Assembly: GCF_003086295.3 (NCBI RefSeq)
Contig: NC_092042.1
Coordinates: forward strand, 40,161,419 to 40,225,418
Direction: 5' to 3'
DNA length: 64,000 nt
Source: Arachis hypogaea
Taxonomy: Eukaryota; Streptophyta; Magnoliopsida; Fabales; Fabaceae
Positions within the stretch are counted from its first letter, which is position 1. Every line of letters starts with the position of its first letter. Below, in pieces: positions 42,011 to 51,586 of this stretch. The notes below the pieces were generated by a model that saw nothing but the letters and a program-made list of their open reading frames with translations, made no database searches and was not told the origin of the DNA. The position numbers and the translations under genes were made by a program.

Positions 42011-44350
42011 TCACAGATACTCAGAGCCATGTTGGAACCTCCCAACACCAAACTTAGAGTTTGAATGTGGGGGTTCAACACCAAACTTAGAGTTTGGTTG
42101 TGGCCTCCCAACACCAAACTTAGAGTTTGACTGTGGGGGCTCTGTTTGGCTCTGTTTTGAGAGAAGCTCTTCATGCTTCCTCTCCATGATGACAGAGGGA
42201 TATCCTTGGGCCTTAAACACCAAGGATTCTTCATTCACTTGAATGATCAACTCTCCTCTATCAACATCAATCACAGCCCTTGCTGTGGCTAGGAAGGGTC
42301 TGCCAAGGATGATGGATTCATCCATGCACTTCCCAGTCTCTAGGACTATGAAATCAGTAGGAATGTAATGGTCTTCAACCTTAACCAGAACATCCTCTAC
42401 AAGTCCATAGGCTTGTTTTCTTGAATTGTCTGCCATCTCTAGTGAGATTTTTGCAGCTTGCACCTCAAAGATCCCTAGCTTCTCCATTACAGAGAGGGGC
42501 ATGAGGTTTACACTTGACCCTAAGTCACACAAGGCCTTCTTGAAGGTCATGATGCCTATGGTACAAGGTATTGAAAACTTCCCAGGATCCTGCCTCTTTT
42601 GAGGCAGTTTCTGCCTAGACAAGTCATCCAGTTCTTTGGTGAGCAAAGGGGGTTCATCCTCCCAAGTCTCATTTCCAAATAACTTGTCATTTAGCTTCAT
42701 GATTACTCCAAGGTATTTAGCAACTTGCTCTTCAGTGACATACTCATCCTCTTCAGAGGAGGAATACTCATCAGAGCTCATGAATGGCAGAAGTAAGTCA
42801 AATGGAATCTCTATGGTCTCATTTTGAGCCTCAGATTCCCATGGTTCCTCATTGGGGAACTCATTGGAGGTCAGTGGACGTCCAGTGAGGCCTTCCTCAG
42901 TGGCGTTCACTGCCTCTCCTTCCTCCCAAAATTCGGCCATGTTGATGGCCTTGCACTCTCCTTTTGGATTTTCTTCTGTATTGCTTGGAAGAGTGTTAGG
43001 AGGGAGTTCAGTAATTTTCTTGCTCAGCTGACCCACTTGTCCTTCCAAATTTCTGATGGAGGACCTTGTTTCAGTCATGAAACTTTGAGTGGTTTTGATT
43101 AGATCAAAGACCATGGTTGCTAAGTCAGAGGTATTCTGCTTAGAACTCTCTGTCTGTTGCTGAGAAGATGATGGAAAAGGCTTGCTATTGCTAAACCTGT
43201 TTCTTCCACCATTATTGTTATTGAAACCTTGTTGAGGTCTCTGTTGATCCTTCCATGAAAGATTTGGATGATTCCTCCATGAAGGATTATAGGTGTTTCC
43301 ATAGGGTTCTCCCATGTAATTCACCTCTTCTATTGAAGGGTTCTCAGGATCATAAGCTTCTTCCTCAGATGAAGCTTCCTTAGTACTGCTTGGTGCATTT
43401 TGCATTCCAGACAGACTTTGAGAAATCATATTGACTTGTTGGGTCAATATTTTATTCTGAGCCAAAATGGCATTCAGAGTGTCAATCTCAAGAACTCCTT
43501 TCTTCTGACTAGTCTCATTGTTCACAGGATTTCTTTCAGAAGTGTACATGAATTGGTTATTTGCAACCATTTCAATCAGTTCTTGAGCTTTAGTAGGCGT
43601 CTTCTTCAGATGAAGAGATCCTCCAGCAGAGCTATCCAAAGACATCTTGGATAGTTCAGAGAGACCATCATAGAAAATACCTATGATGCTCCATTCAGAA
43701 AGCATGTCAGAAGGACATTTTCTGATCAATTGTTTGTATCTTTCCCAAGCTTCATAGAGGGATTCTCCTTCCTTCTGTCTGAAAGTTTGGACTTCCACTC
43801 TAAGCTTACTCAATTTTTGAGGTGGAAAGAAGTTTGCCAAGAAGGCATTGACTAGCTTTTCCCAAGAGTCCAGGCTTTCTTTAGGTTGAGAGTCTAACCA
43901 TGTTCTAGCTCTGTCTCTTACAGCAAAAGGAAATAGCATAAGTCTATAGACCTCAGGGTCAACCCCATTAGTCTTGACAGTGTCACAGATTTGCAAGAAC
44001 TCAGCTAAAAACTGATGAGGATCTTCCAATGGAAGTCCATGGAACTTGCAATTCTGTTGCATTAGAGAAACTAATTGAGGCTTAAGCTCAAAGTTGTTTG
44101 CTCCAATGGCAGGGATAGAGATGCTTCTCCCATAGAAGTTGGGAGTAGGTGCAGTAAAGTCACCCAGCACCTTCCTTGCATTGTTAGCATTGTTGTTGTT
44201 TTCGGCTGCCATGTGTTCTTCTTCTTTTAAGAATTCGGTCAGGTCTTCCAAAGAGAGTTGTGCTTTAGCTTCTCTTAGCTTTCTCTTCAAGGTCCTTTCA
44301 GGTTCAGGATCAGGCTCAACAAGAATGCTTTTGTCTTTGCTCCTGCTCAT
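42011..44350 (-). CDS. gag-pro: gag-protease of element D, intact 779 codons
   Basis: The only uninterrupted gag-pro among the minus-strand elements. The N-terminus MSRSKDKSILVEPDPEPERT precedes a charged region and an N-rich linker. Retrotransposon gag core about residues 145-235 (ARTWLDSQPKESLD, FRQKEGESLYEAWERYKQL). Spacer rich in Q, N and S with no zinc knuckle. Retropepsin-like domain about 590-710 with D609 in DLGSSVNLMPLS and an ILGRPFLATARAVIDVDRGE flap-like motif. The C-terminus carries three 11-residue repeats with NSKFGV. It ends where the pol domain would normally continue in an Athila element. The protein should form virus-like particles for the element RNA. An intact frame suggests recent activity, using RT and integrase supplied in trans. 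Confidence 0.85.
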   Translation of the reverse strand: MSRSKDKSILVEPDPEPERTLKRKLREAKAQLSLEDLTEFLKEEEHMAAENNNNANNARKVLGDFTAPTPNFYGRSISIPAIGANNFELKPQLVSLMQQNCKFHGLPLEDPHQFLAEFLQICDTVKTNGVDPEVYRLMLFPFAVRDRARTWLDSQPKESLDSWEKLVNAFLANFFPPQKLSKLRVEVQTFRQKEGESLYEAWERYKQLIRKCPSDMLSEWSIIGIFYDGLSELSKMSLDSSAGGSLHLKKTPTKAQELIEMVANNQFMYTSERNPVNNETSQKKGVLEIDTLNAILAQNKILTQQVNMISQSLSGMQNAPSSTKEASSEEEAYDPENPSIEEVNYMGEPYGNTYNPSWRNHPNLSWKDQQRPQQGFNNNNGGRNRFSNSKPFPSSSQQQTESSKQNTSDLATMVFDLIKTTQSFMTETRSSIRNLEGQVGQLSKKITELPPNTLPSNTEENPKGECKAINMAEFWEEGEAVNATEEGLTGRPLTSNEFPNEEPWESEAQNETIEIPFDLLLPFMSSDEYSSSEEDEYVTEEQVAKYLGVIMKLNDKLFGNETWEDEPPLLTKELDDLSRQKLPQKRQDPGKFSIPCTIGIMTFKKALCDLGSSVNLMPLSVMEKLGIFEVQAAKISLEMADNSRKQAYGLVEDVLVKVEDHYIPTDFIVLETGKCMDESIILGRPFLATARAVIDVDRGELIIQVNEESLVFKAQGYPSVIMERKHEELLSKQSQTEPPQSNSKFGVGRPQPNSKFGVEPPHSNSKFGVGRFQHGSEYL

Positions 44351-46030
44351 AAGAAAGAGAAGGAAACAGGAAAATGTGGAATCCTCTATGTCACAGTATA
44401 GAGATTCCTTGAAGTGTCAGAGGAAAAGAATAGTAGAAGACAGAGATAGAAAATTCGAACTTATCAGAGAAGATGGAGTTCAAATTTTGCATTAAGGAAT
44501 AGTATTAGTCCATAAATAGAAGGATGTGAGAAGAAGGGAAGAGATTTTCGAAAATTAAGTGAAAAATTTTGAAAACATTTTTGAAAAACATTACTTAATT
44601 TTCGAAAATGAAAGTGGGAAAGAAATAAAGTGATTTTTGAAAAAGATTTTGGAATTAGAAATCAAAAAGATTTGGTTGAAAATTATTTTGAAAAAGATGT
44701 TGTTAAGAAGATATGATTGGTTTTAAAAAAGAAATGTGATTGAGAAGATATGATTTGAAAAACATTTTTTAAAAAGATTTGATTTTGAAAATTAAAAACT
44801 TGACTAACAAGAAAAGATATGATTCAAACATTAAACCTTTCTCAACAGAAAAGGCAACATACTTGAAATGTTGAATCAAATCATTAATTGGTAGCAAGTA
44901 TCTTTGAAAATGGAAAGAAATTGATTTTGAAAAAAGATTTGATTGAAAAATTGATTTGAAAAAGATTTGGTTTTGAAAAGATTTTGAAAACTAAAAAAAA
45001 ATTTTGATTTGAAAACAAAATCTTCCCTTCTAGCCATCCTGGCGTTAAACGCCCAGAATGGTGCACATTCTGGCGTTTAACGCCCAAAACTATACCCTTT
45101 TGGGCGTTAAACGCCCAACCAGGTACCCTGGCTGGCGTTTAAACGCCAGTCTGTCCTTCTTCACTGGGCGTTTTGAATGCCCAGCTTTTTCTGTGCAATT
45201 CCTCTGCTGTATGTTCTGAATCTTCAATTCTTCTGTATTATTGACTTGAGAAGACATAAATTAAAATTTATTTTTGGATTTTTTTAATAATAAGGAAAAA
45301 TCAAAATGCAGCAAGAATCAAAGAACAATGCATGCAAGACACCAAACTTAGCAGTTTGTATACTACTGACACTAACAACATGAGAATGCATATGAGACAC
45401 ACAAAACACTCAAGTCAATAGAATTCAAAGATCAGAGCACGAAAATCATCAAGAATTACTTGAAGATTCTTAAGACACATGCATGAATGCAATAAGAACA
45501 GAAACATGCAATTGACACTAAACTTAACATGAGACACTAGACTCAAACAAGAAATATTTTTGGATTTTATGATTTTGTAATTTTTTTGTGTTTTTCGAAA
45601 ATTAAGTGGAAAAAGATGTCAAAATTCTTAATGAGAATTCCAGGAATCAGTGCAATGCTAGTCTAACACTCCGGTCCAGGAATTAGACAAGGCTTCACAA
45701 CCAGCCAAGCTTTCAAAGAAAGCTTCGGTCCAAAACACTAGACATGGCCAGAGGCCAGCCAAGCCTTAGCAGATCACTGCTCCAAAAGCAAGATTGATAG
45801 AATCAACAAGCTCTTGTGATGATAAGTTGAAACCTCGGTCCAATGAAATTAGACATGGCTTCTCAGCCAGCCAGACTTCAACAAATCATCATGAAACTCT
45901 AGAATTCATCTTCAAGAATTTCGAAAAAAAAAAATACCTAATCTAAGCAACAAGATGAACCGTCAGTTGTCCAAACTAGAACAATCCTTGGCACTGATGT
46001 TACCAAAAGCTTGCTCAAAACTAGAACAAT
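44351..46030 (-). other. Long 5' leader of element D
   Basis: About 1.7 kb. AT-rich degenerate repeats (44520-45030), palindrome array (45041-45181), CACCAAACTTAGCAGTTTG near 45340, and GGCCAGCC repeats. It lacks the second PBS copy seen in B and C. No gene seen. Confidence 0.6.
45041..45181. repeat. Palindromic cores at 31-bp pitch, leader array of D
   Basis: Core starts 45041, 45072, 45103, 45134 (31 bp apart), then a weaker site at 45167. Same spacing as the B leader. Confidence 0.8.
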
Positions 46031-46047
46031 CCCCGGCAACGGCGCCA
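46031..46047 (-). other. Primer-binding site of element D
   Basis: Minus strand TGGCGCCGTTGCCGGGG, perfect match to the tRNA-Asp-type site, 6 bp inside the LTR. Confidence 0.8.
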
Positions 46048-46053
46048 AAAACT

Positions 46054-47714
46054 TGATGCGCAAAATTGTGAACAATACTTTTCACAACTCTCATAATCCC
46101 CGGTCATGAACCCAAAAACTTGGTGTTCAATACCATGGCATTACACAACTTTGCACAACTAACCAGCAAGTGCACTGGGTCGTCCAAGTAATAAACCTTA
46201 CGCGAGTAAGGGTCGATCCCACGGAGATTGTTAGTATGAAGCAAGCTATGGTCATCTTGTAAATCTTAGTCAGGCAGACTCAAATAGATATGGTGATGAA
46301 CGCATAAACATAAAGATAAAGATAGAGATACTTATGTAATTCATTGGTAGGAACTTCAGATAAGCGCATGAAGATGCCTTCCCTTCCGTCTCTCTGCTTT
46401 CCTACTGTCTTCATCCAATCCTTCTTATTCCTTTCCATGGCAAGCTTGTGTAGGGTTTCACCGTTGTCAATGGCTACCTCCCATCCTCTCAGTGAAAACG
46501 ATTGCATATGCTCTGTCACAGCATAGCGGAATTCAGCTGTCGGTTCTCGGTCAGGCCGGAATAGAATCCATCGATTCTTTTGCGTCTGTCACTAACGCCC
46601 CGCCCGCTAGGAGTTTGAAGCACGTCACAGTCATTCAATCATTGAATCCTACTCAGAATACCACAGACAAGGTTAGACCTTCCGGATTCTCTTGAATGCC
46701 GCCATCAGTTCTTGCCTATACCACGAAGATTCCGGTTAAAGAATCCAAGAGATATTCACCCAATCGAAAGTAGAACGGAGGTGGTTGTCAGTCACACGTT
46801 CATAGGTGAGAATGATGATGAGCGTCACGGATCATCACATTCATCAAGTTGAAGAACATGTGATATCTTAGAAAAAGAACAAGCGGAATTGAATGGAAGA
46901 ACAATAGTAATTGCATTAATACTCGAGGTACAGCAGAGCTCCACACCTTAATCTATGGTGTGTAGAAACTCCACCGTTGAAAATACATAAGCATAAGGTC
47001 TAGGCATGGCCGAATGGCCAGCCTCCCAATGATCTAAGAACTAGATGTCCAAAGATGATCTAAAGATTAAAAGAAATCCAAAGATTATAATACAATAGTA
47101 AAAGGTCCTACTTATAGAAAACTAGTAGCCTAAGGTTTACAGAGATGAGTAAATGACATAAAAATACACTTCCGGGCCCACTTGGTGTGTGCTTGGGCTG
47201 AGCAATGAAGCATTTTTCGTGCAGAGACTCTTCTTGGAGTTAAACGCCAGCTTTTATGCCAGTTTGGGCGTTTAACTCCCATTTGGGTGCCAGTTCCAGC
47301 GTTTAACGCTGGGATTTCTGAGGGTGACATTAAACGCCGGTTTGGGCCATCAAATCTTGGGCAAAGTATGGACTATCATATATTGCTGGAAAGCCCAGGA
47401 TGTCTACTTTCCAACGCCGTTGAGAGCGCGCCAATTGGGCTTCTGTAGCTCCAGAAAATCCACTTCGAGTGCAGGGAGGTCAGAATCCAACAGCATCTGC
47501 AGTCCTTTTTAGTCTCTGAATCAGATTTTTGCTCAGGTCCCTAAATTTCAGCCAGAAAATACCTGAAATCACAGAAAAACACACAAACTCATAGTAAAGT
47601 CCAGAAAAGTGAATTTTAACTAAAAACTAATAAAAATATACTAAAAACTAACTATATCATACTAAAAACATACTAAAAACAATGCCAAAAAGCATACAAA
47701 TTATCCGCTCATCA
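46054..47714 (-). repeat. 5' LTR of element D (1661 bp)
   Basis: Starts TGATGCGCAAAATTG (two substitutions from the usual TGGTGCGCGAAATTG) and ends CGCTCATCA, followed by TSD GTTAC. Conserved U5 stem and U3 cores present. Confidence 0.85.
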
Positions 47715-47719
47715 GTTAC

Positions 47720-47774
47720 CGGACCAAAAGCTTGCCGAAAACTCGAACAATCCCCGGCAACGGCGCCAAAAACT
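47720..47774 (-). other. PBS and start of leader of element C
   Basis: PBS TGGCGCCGTTGCCGGGG on the minus strand at 47768-47752, then a short leader stretch interrupted by D. The leader resumes at 37451, giving a second PBS copy 76 nt further along in the uninterrupted element. Confidence 0.75.
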
Positions 47775-49497
47775 TGGTGCACAAAATTGTGAACAATACT
47801 TTTCACAACTCTCATAATCCCCGGTAATGAACCCCAAAAACGTGGTGTTCAATACCATGGCATAAACACAACTTCGCACAACTAACCAGCAAGTGCACTG
47901 GGTCGTCCAAGTAATAAACCTTACGCGAGTAAGGGTCGATCCCACGGAGATTGTTGGTATGAAGCAAGCTATGGTCATCTTGTAAATCTTAGTTAGGCAA
48001 ACTCAAATGGGTATGGTGATAAACGCATAAAACATAAAGATAAAGATAGAGATACTTATGTAATTCATTGGTAGGAACTTCAGATAAGCGCATGAAGATG
48101 CCTTCCCTTCCGTCTCTCTGCTTTCCTACTGTCTTCATCCAATCCTTCTTACTCCTTTCCATGGCAAGCTTAAGCAAGGGTTTCACCATTGTCAGTGGCT
48201 ACCTCCCATCCTCTCAGTGGAAATGTTCAACGCACCCTGTCACGGCACGGCTATCCATCTGTCGGTTCTCGATCAGGCCGGAATAGAATCCAGTGATTCT
48301 TTTGCGTCTGTCACTAACGCCCCGCCCTCAGGAGTTTGAAGCACGTCACAGTCATTCAATCATTGAATCCTACTCAGAATACCACAGACAAGGTTAGACC
48401 TTCCGGATTCTCTTGAATGCCGCCATCAGTTCTAGCCTATACCACGAAGACTCTGATCTCACGGAATGGCTGGCTCGGTTGTCAGGCGAGCACTCGGTTG
48501 TCAGGCGATCAACCATGCATCGTGTATCAGGAATCCAAGAGATATTCACCCAATCGAAGGTAGAACGGAGGTGGTTGTCAGTCACACGTTCATAGGTGAG
48601 AATGATGATGAGTGTCACGGATCATCACATTCATCAAGTTCAAGAGCAAGTGATATCTTAGAACAAGAACAAGCGGAATTGAATAGAAGAACAATAGTAA
48701 TTGCATTAATACTCGAGGTACAGCAGAGCTCCACACCTTAATCTATGGTGTGTAGAAACTCCACCGTTGAAAATACATAAGAACAAGGTCTAGGAAAGGC
48801 CGAGAGGCCAGCCCCCAAAACATGATCAAAAGACCTAAAATGATCCAAAGATTCCAAAGATCAGATGATGAAAATACAATAGTAAAAGGTCCTACTTATA
48901 GAAAACTAGTAGCCTAAGGTTTACAGAAATGAGTAAATGACATAAAAATCCACTTCCGGGCCCACTTGGTGTGTGCTTGGGCTGAGCATTGAAGCATTTT
49001 CGTGTAGAGACTTCTCTTGGAGTTAAACGCCAGCTTTTATGCCAGTTTGGGCGTTTAACTCCCATTCTTGTGCCAGTTCCGGCGTTTAACGCTGGAATTT
49101 CTGAAGGTGACTTTGAACGCCGGTTTGGGCCATCAAATCTTGGGCAAAGTATGGACTATCATATATTGCGGGAAAGCCCAGGATGTCTAATTTCCAACGC
49201 CGTTGAGAGCGCGCCAATTGGGCTTTTGTAGCTCCAGAAAATCCACTTCAAGTGCAGGGAGGTCAGAATCCAACAGCATCTGCAGTCCTTTTCAGTCTCT
49301 GAATCAGATTTTTGCTCAGGTCCCTCAATTTCAGCCAGAAAATACCTGAAATCACAGAAAAATACACAAACTCATAGTAAAGTCTAGAAAAGTGAATTTT
49401 AACTAAAAACTAATAAAAATATACTAAAAACTAACTAGATCATACTAAAAACATACTAAAAACAATGCCAAAAAGCGTACAAATTATCCGCTCATCA
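47775..49497 (-). repeat. 5' LTR of element C (1723 bp)
   Basis: TGGTGCACAAAATTG...CGCTCATCA, same subfamily as 3107-4828, followed by TSD ATGAC at 49498-49502. Confidence 0.85.
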
Positions 49498-49502
49498 ATG
49501 AC

Positions 49503-51096
49503 TCTGATGGTTCTGGTTCCCCTTGGATCATCTTTGAACATGGTTCTTCTTGACTATATGGCTTCCCAACTAATGGGGCTTCCAATTGTCTTGTTTGTGC
49601 TTCCTTGTTTGGCTCCTCCATCAACTTATTGTCTTCATGATCTGCTTTTTGTGAGGGGTTGAAAACATTAAAAGTGAGCTGCTCATCATGTATTCTCAAC
49701 ACTAACTCTCCTCGTTCTATATCTATGAGTGCTCTAGCTGTGGCTAGGAAGGGTCTTCCCGGAATGATGGGGTAAATAGGATTCTCATCCATTTCCAGAA
49801 CAATAAAATCTATGTGAAGATAGTAGCTCCCAACCTTCACCAGTACATTTTCAACCACCCCTATTGCTTGTTTTTGAGTTTTGTCAGCCAATCTGTTAAT
49901 TACATCAGTAGGAGTTAGTTCATTGATTTGAAGCCCTTTGTCAATCATTGTTTCTCCTATGGCACATGGAATGTGGAAACTCCCTGGATCCTCTTTCTTT
50001 GTGGGTGGCCCTGGTTGAATGAGAGCACTACAATCTCTGTTCATCTTGATTGTTTGTCCACCCTTCAATGGACTTTTTCTGGCTAGTAGCCCCTTTATAT
50101 ACTTGATGTAGAAAGGCATCTGTTGGAGGGATTTAATGAATGGTATCTTTACATCTAGAGATGCAAATATATCAAGAAACCTTGAGTACATTCTCCCTGC
50201 TACACCATCTTTAAGCCTATGGGGAAAAGGTGCATATGGGTTCAATACCTCCTTCTTCTTTAGCTCTTCCTTGGATGTAAGCTGAGTTGCACAGCTTCCT
50301 TCCTCCTGGCTTTCCTTTTGGTTATTTTGAAGGTGTTCTACTCCATCCATACTCCCCTCATCACTTGTGGTTATCATTTTGCATTCCTCCCATCTCACTT
50401 TCTTTGTTTCTCCTCTTGGATTCTTCTCTGTATCACTGGGGAATCCATTAGTGGGTTTGGGAATTTATTGAGATAGGTACCCTACTTGGGACTCCAATCT
50501 CTTGATGTTTTTCCTTGATTCTTGATATTAGCTCGCACTTCTTCCTTAAACACTTTGTTATCCTGGATTTCCTTGCATATGTTTTCAAGTAGAGCCTCAA
50601 TCTTTGAAAGCCTATCATATGTCAATGATGGTGGGTTGAGATTAGGTGGTTGAGAAGGTTGGTTAGATGGATGTTGGTAATATCTTTGTGAGGTGTTTTG
50701 ATGAGTAGCATTGTTGTTGGAGTTGAAGTTGTGGCGTCTCTAATCTTGCCCTTGGTCTTGTTGATTTCCCCATCCAAAGTTGGGGTGATTCCTCCTTCCA
50801 GAGTTGTAAGTTTTGGAGTATAGATCATAAACTTGTCTAGGTGAGTTTCCCACATAGTTGGCTTGCTCCCAATCACCTTCTTCTCCTATGTTTACTCCTT
50901 CTTGAGTTGGTGATGAGGTGATGGCTGCTGCAACTTAGTTCTCTTCTACCTTCTTGGTAAGATCTGCTAGCTGCTTGGTGATCATCTTGTTTTGGGCTAA
51001 CAGTGCATCCATGTGGTTCAGCTCCATTACTCCTCTAGTGTTACTTCTTTCGGAGGCATAGAAGTAGTCATTCTCAGTAACTGTTTCAATGACATC
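49503..51096 (-). pseudogene. gag-pro: gag (C-terminal) and protease region of element G, decayed
   Basis: Reading down from 51096: the gag tail (ENDYFYASERSNTRGVMEL), a TAA at 50937-50935, a Q/N-rich spacer (NSGRRNHPNFGWGNQQ), a TAG at 50742-50740, further breaks, then an open stretch 50398-49503 with SRFLDIFASLDVKIPF and PFYIKYIKGLL. The protease domain has IPGRPFLATARALIDIERGE, but the segment that should hold the catalytic D-x-G motif is deleted: CAIGETMIDKG joins straight to LQINELTPTDV. The frame's apparent end at 49484 lies in the LTR of C. It continues in truth at 3101 into the pol remnant. Confidence 0.75.
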
Positions 51097-51545
51097 TGTT
51101 CATACCCTGACCGAGCTCCTCCAACTCGGCACATTCATAAAAGGTCCGACCTCGCCCTAAGGCTCACACCTACAGGTCGGACCTCGGACAAATAAAGCAA
51201 GGAAGGCCCATCAAAAGGAACGCAGCCCAAAACCTAAAGGCCGAAAAGGCCTAGAAAAGGCGGTTCCACAAAGATAGAGATAAAACTCCCAAAGATAAGA
51301 TAAGATAAGAATATCTTATCCAGGGAAGATCACGGCCAACTACTATAAATACACTGGAGCACCCAGGTATGGCAATCATCCCACATTCTACACATATCTG
51401 CTTGGACCCATGCTAACTTAAGCATCGGAGTGTCATTGCAGGTACAACCACCAACCACTTCGCATATCAAGCTCGGGTCCCTGAACCCCCCACCTCGGGC
51501 CTCTCCAGACGACCGAGCTACACGTTTCAGGTAACCCTCGGAACA
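51097..51545 (+). repeat. 5' LTR of element H (449 bp)
   Basis: TGTTCATACCCTGACCGAG...CTCGGAACA, with inverted repeat, GATAA units and TATAAATA (around 51345). Confidence 0.9.
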
Positions 51546-51586
51546 TTGGCGCCGTTGCCGGGGACCCTGGAAGTCATCCCTCTACC

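Larger units (their letters stand above)
37452..47714 (-). mobile_element. Element D, Athila-like non-autonomous element (TSD GTTAC)
   Basis: A complete 10.26 kb element: 5' LTR 47714-46054, PBS 46047-46031, leader, intact gag-pro (44350-42011), junction array, ORF2 (41143-40023), 3' UTR, 3' LTR 39108-37452. GTTAC flanks it at 37447-37451 and 47715-47719. It has no RT, RNase H or integrase, so it must rely on enzymes supplied in trans. Confidence 0.9.
3107..49497 (-). mobile_element. Element C, nested Athila-like retrotransposon (TSD ATGAC)
   Basis: Full extent of C including everything nested in it. It is bounded by a 3' LTR (3107-4828) and a 5' LTR (47775-49497) of the same subfamily. Both carry subfamily marks such as AAGCAAGGGTTTCACC and a GGTTGTCAGGCG direct repeat. 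Flanking 5-bp copies ATGAC lie at 3102-3106 and 49498-49502. C's own sequence is 3107-5972, 27980-31378, 37029-37451 and 47720-49497. Insertions into C are B (TSD AGGAA), F with E inside it, and D (TSD GTTAC). The start of gag is missing around the first N gap. Similarity to the Arachis FIDEL/Feral group is a guess from memory. Confidence 0.8.
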
